From assembly GCF_023073315.1 (NCBI RefSeq), contig NZ_JADPJH010000034.1, positions 186,001-250,000 on the forward strand: 64,000 nucleotides of DNA. Direction: 5' to 3'. The position numbers were made by a program, and so were the translations under genes. The first letter of the stretch is position 1. Each line of letters begins with the position of its first letter. The notes under the pieces are model-generated. The model saw only the letters and a program-made list of their open reading frames with translations. It was not told the origin of the DNA and did no database searches. Source of the DNA: Bradyrhizobium sp. 1 (GTDB taxonomy: Bacteria > Pseudomonadota > Alphaproteobacteria > Rhizobiales > Xanthobacteraceae). Of this stretch, positions 61,677-64,000 are shown piece after piece.

Positions 61677-62530
61677 CGCGCAAGCCGCAATGTGCCGCGG
61701 GCAAAACGGCGTTCGAGCAGCATCTGGAGCGGGGTCAGGACCGAGACCACGAGCAGGTACCAGAGCCCCGCGACGATCAGCAGCTCGATCACGCGGGAGT
61801 TGGCGTAATAGATGTTTTCGGCGTTGTGCAGCAATTCCGGATACTGGATGACGCTCGCAAGCGAGGTCGCCTTCACCATGCCGATGAACTCGTTGCCAAG
61901 CGGCGGGATCACCACCCGCATCGCCTGCGGCAACACGATCCGGCGCAGCGCGCGCAGCCGTCCCATGCCGATCGCCTGCGCCGCCTCATACTGACCGATG
62001 TCGACCGACAGCATGCCGGCGCGCATCACCTCCGAGGTGTAGGCGCCCTGGTTGATGCCGAGCCCGAGCAGTGCGGCGAGGAACGGCGTCATGACATCGA
62101 CGGCGCGCGCGCTCCACAGGCCGGGAATGCCGATGGTCGGAAACACCAGCGCGAGATTGAACCACAACAGCAGTTGCAGGATCAGCGGCGTGCCGCGGAA
62201 TAGCCAGGTGTAACCGGCAGCCACCGTCTTCAGCACTGGATTGGGCGACAGCCGCATGATCGCGACGACGACGCCGAGGACAATGCCGAGCGCCATCGCC
62301 AGCACCGCCATCACCATCGTGTTGACGATGCCCTCAAGAATGACCTTTACGGTCAGGAAGCGGCTGACATAGGACCATTCGATCTGACCGTTCGCAAACG
62401 CGCGCCCGATCGCCGCCAGCACCAGGACGATCAGGGCCGCGCTGAGCCAGCGAAACCAGTGCGGCTCGCGCGCGACCCGCATTCCCGAGAGATCGGGAAA
62501 ACCCTCCGCAAGCGCCGGCACCGGCTTCAT
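61673..62530 (-). CDS. Amino-acid ABC transporter permease (HisM/GlnP type)
   Basis: A 285-residue permease. After an amphipathic N-terminus it has about five helices. The segment FRGTPLILQLLLWFNLALVF and the EAA loop QYEAAQAIGMGRLRALRRIV match the HisM/GlnP type. No second permease is present, so it presumably works as a homodimer. It overlaps the first binding-protein gene by ATGA at 62527-62530. The frame upstream to 62584 is excluded because it runs into that gene. Confidence 0.9.
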   Translation of the reverse strand: MKPVPALAEGFPDLSGMRVAREPHWFRWLSAALIVLVLAAIGRAFANGQIEWSYVSRFLTVKVILEGIVNTMVMAVLAMALGIVLGVVVAIMRLSPNPVLKTVAAGYTWLFRGTPLILQLLLWFNLALVFPTIGIPGLWSARAVDVMTPFLAALLGLGINQGAYTSEVMRAGMLSVDIGQYEAAQAIGMGRLRALRRIVLPQAMRVVIPPLGNEFIGMVKATSLASVIQYPELLHNAENIYYANSRVIELLIVAGLWYLLVVSVLTPLQMLLERRFARGTLRLAR

Positions 62531-63351
62531 TGCGGCGCCGCGTTCAGCATGGGCTGAGCGACGGCGTTGGCGCCAAGGCCCCATTTGTCGAGAATCGCCT
62601 TGTAGGAACCGTCGGCGATCATCGCCGAGAGTTTCTCCGTCACCACTTCGCGCAAGGCTGGATCATCCTTGCGGAACATGATGCCCTGATAGCCGGTGGA
62701 CAATTGCGCACCTATGACGCGGTATTTTTCCGGCTCCTGCGATTGCGCATAGGGCAAGGTCTCGCTGCCCTGGACCGCGGCGTCGATGCGGCCCTGCTTG
62801 AGCTGATTGCGGACGTCGATCGAGTTCTCACCCGGGACGTACTGAATGGCGGGCTTGCCGGCCGTCTCGCAATTCTGCTTGCTCCACTTCTCGATCTCGG
62901 CCGGGAAGCTGGTGCTGCGGGTGGTGCCGACCTTCTTGCCGCAGAGATCGGCCGCCGCCTTCGCATCGCTCTCCGCCATCACGAAGAACTGCGGGCCGGT
63001 CGCGAGGTAATCGACGAAATCGGCGGTCTCACGCCGCGAGGCACGATCCGAGATGCCGGAGATGATGAAATCGGCGCGCTTGGTCTGGAGCGACGGAATC
63101 AGCTCGGCGAACGGCGTCTCGCTCCAGACGATCTTCACGCCGAGCCGCTTGGCGAGCTCATTCGCCAGATCGATATCGAGCCCGACCAGTTCGTTGGTGG
63201 CGGGATCACGATATTCCATCGGCGCGTAGGTGGAGTTGACGGTGAGCTTGAGCGTGCCCGTCTGCTTGATCTCCGCCGGAAGCTCGGCCGCCTGCGCGGA
63301 CGTCACGGCAGCCAAGACTGCGAAAGCGAGGAAATGCGAGAGGCGTGTCAT
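62527..63351 (-). CDS. Amino-acid ABC transporter binding protein, copy 1
   Basis: A 274-residue family 3 binding protein with a signal peptide (MTRLSHFLAFAVLAAVTSAQ, then AAELP). It has AELPAEIKQTGTLKLTVNS and PMEYRDPATNELVGLDIDLA, and the late CGKKVGTTRSTSFPAEIEKW. It shares long stretches with the protein at 60081 but is clearly diverged. It is the first gene of the importer after the carbamoylase and probably provides the main ligand specificity. Confidence 0.92.
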   Translation of the reverse strand: MTRLSHFLAFAVLAAVTSAQAAELPAEIKQTGTLKLTVNSTYAPMEYRDPATNELVGLDIDLANELAKRLGVKIVWSETPFAELIPSLQTKRADFIISGISDRASRRETADFVDYLATGPQFFVMAESDAKAAADLCGKKVGTTRSTSFPAEIEKWSKQNCETAGKPAIQYVPGENSIDVRNQLKQGRIDAAVQGSETLPYAQSQEPEKYRVIGAQLSTGYQGIMFRKDDPALREVVTEKLSAMIADGSYKAILDKWGLGANAVAQPMLNAAPQ

Positions 63352-63394
63352 GTCAGCTCCTTTGCCGATCCCTTTGCTAACGCCGTGCCATTAG

Positions 63395-64000
63395 CTAGTC
63401 CGCATCGAGAACGGCCGGCTCGATGACGCCGGCGCGCTCGGTGATCACCCGGTATTGGTCCGGCCGCCGGTGGGCGGCGAAATTGAACATCTTGTCCTTG
63501 CCCTGGCGGCAGAGGTCGAGGTCGACGTCGGCGACGATCACTTCGTCAGTGAGCGTCTGCGCCTGTGCGACAATTCGTCCATTGGGATCGACGATGCAGG
63601 AGCCGCCGATCAAGCCGGAGCCGTCCTCCTCGCCTGCCTTCGCCACCGAGATCGCCCAGGTCGCGTTCATGTAGGCGTTGGCCTGCACCACCAGCGTCGA
63701 ATGGAACGTGCGCAGCGCTCCGTCTTCCGTCGTGCCGCCATTGGGATCGTAGGCCGCCGAATTGTAGCCGATGCAGACAAGCTCGACGCCTTGCAGGCCG
63801 AGCACGCGCCAGGATTCCGGCCAGCGGCGGTCGTTGCAGATCATCATGCCCATGATGGCGTGGGCCCAGGCAGAGCCGGCGCGGAAGGCGGGAAAGCCGA
63901 GGTCGCCATATTCGAAATAGCGCTTCTCGAGCTGCTGATAACGCGCGCCCTCGCGCGGTTCGACCGAACCCGGCAGGTGCACCTTGCGATAGCGGCCGAG
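63395..64000 (-). CDS. N-carbamoyl-D-amino-acid hydrolase, C-terminal part (5' end outside window)
   Basis: The frame is open to the window edge, so about 200 C-terminal residues are seen. Motifs match N-carbamoyl-D-amino-acid amidohydrolases of the nitrilase family: the catalytic lysine in GRYRKVHLPG, the cysteine nucleophile in GMMICNDRRWPESWRV, and LEKRYFEYGDLGFPAF. The enzyme releases ammonia and carbon dioxide from N-carbamoyl-D-amino acids. This placement beside a hydantoin-type racemase and a cyclic-amide hydrolase is meaningful. It lies 43 bases upstream of the binding-protein gene, so is probably in the same operon. Confidence 0.88.
   Translation of the reverse strand, partial: LGRYRKVHLPGSVEPREGARYQQLEKRYFEYGDLGFPAFRAGSAWAHAIMGMMICNDRRWPESWRVLGLQGVELVCIGYNSAAYDPNGGTTEDGALRTFHSTLVVQANAYMNATWAISVAKAGEEDGSGLIGGSCIVDPNGRIVAQAQTLTDEVIVADVDLDLCRQGKDKMFNFAAHRRPDQYRVITERAGVIEPAVLDAD

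Overview
The window looks like chromosome of a slow-growing alphaproteobacterium of the Nitrobacteraceae, most likely Bradyrhizobium. This rests on high and even GC, a BA14K-type secreted protein, the order tol-pal-cpoB-tilS-ftsH, many ABC importers and oxidoreductases, and short palindromic intergenic repeats of the kind I associate with Bradyrhizobium and Rhodopseudomonas. No phylogenetic test could be run. I see no rRNA, tRNA, CRISPR array, phage or insertion sequence.

Layout. 0-6 kb: end of a PAP2 phosphatase, a lone Flp pilin, a polytopic membrane protein, a BA14K protein, a branched-chain-amino-acid-type binding protein and an alpha/beta hydrolase, separated by three repeat elements. 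6-18.5 kb (minus strand): envelope and housekeeping genes tolQ-tolR-tolA-tolB, then a GGDEF/EAL protein and a FeeM-like N-acyltransferase placed between tolB and pal, then pal, cpoB, tilS and ftsH. 18.8-22 kb: an SDR, a serine acetyltransferase, a DUF2852 protein and a TetR regulator. 22-28 kb: a compact ECF42-type sigma-factor locus with three YCII/DGPF proteins and SnoaL, SRPBCC and VOC proteins. Four of its leaders carry the same promoter-like motif, TGTCGG-N17-CGTCTT. 28-46 kb: a hydroxyacid dehydrogenase, a chemoreceptor, a TetR/GST divergent pair, hyuA-hyuB, a sirtuin, a LuxR-type regulator, a miniature trimeric autotransporter, an SDR, a nucleobase permease, dctA and an ABC-F ATPase. 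46-54.4 kb: a nine-gene operon with a polyamine/opine-type ABC importer, an opine-oxidase-like flavoenzyme set (alpha, [2Fe-2S] gamma, two beta-like FAD proteins) and RidA. 54.6 kb: a divergent LysR regulator. 55.6-64 kb: a second catabolic operon with an N-carbamoyl-D-amino-acid hydrolase (cut by the window edge), an amino-acid ABC importer with two paralogous binding proteins, a polysaccharide-deacetylase-type amidase, a hydantoin/allantoin racemase-like protein, a peptide-type binding protein and an amidohydrolase.

How the genes work together. The Tol-Pal set spans the envelope and helps constrict the outer membrane at division; FtsH and TilS are housekeeping. The ECF42 locus appears to be one regulon of at least six genes read from four identical promoters, and this is the clearest non-obvious signal in the window. 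The two right-hand operons, with the LysR gene between them, could form one route for importing a cyclic or carbamoylated D-amino acid, opening it, removing the carbamoyl group, oxidising the amine and hydrolysing the imine. A purine-ureide route is the main alternative for the right-most operon.
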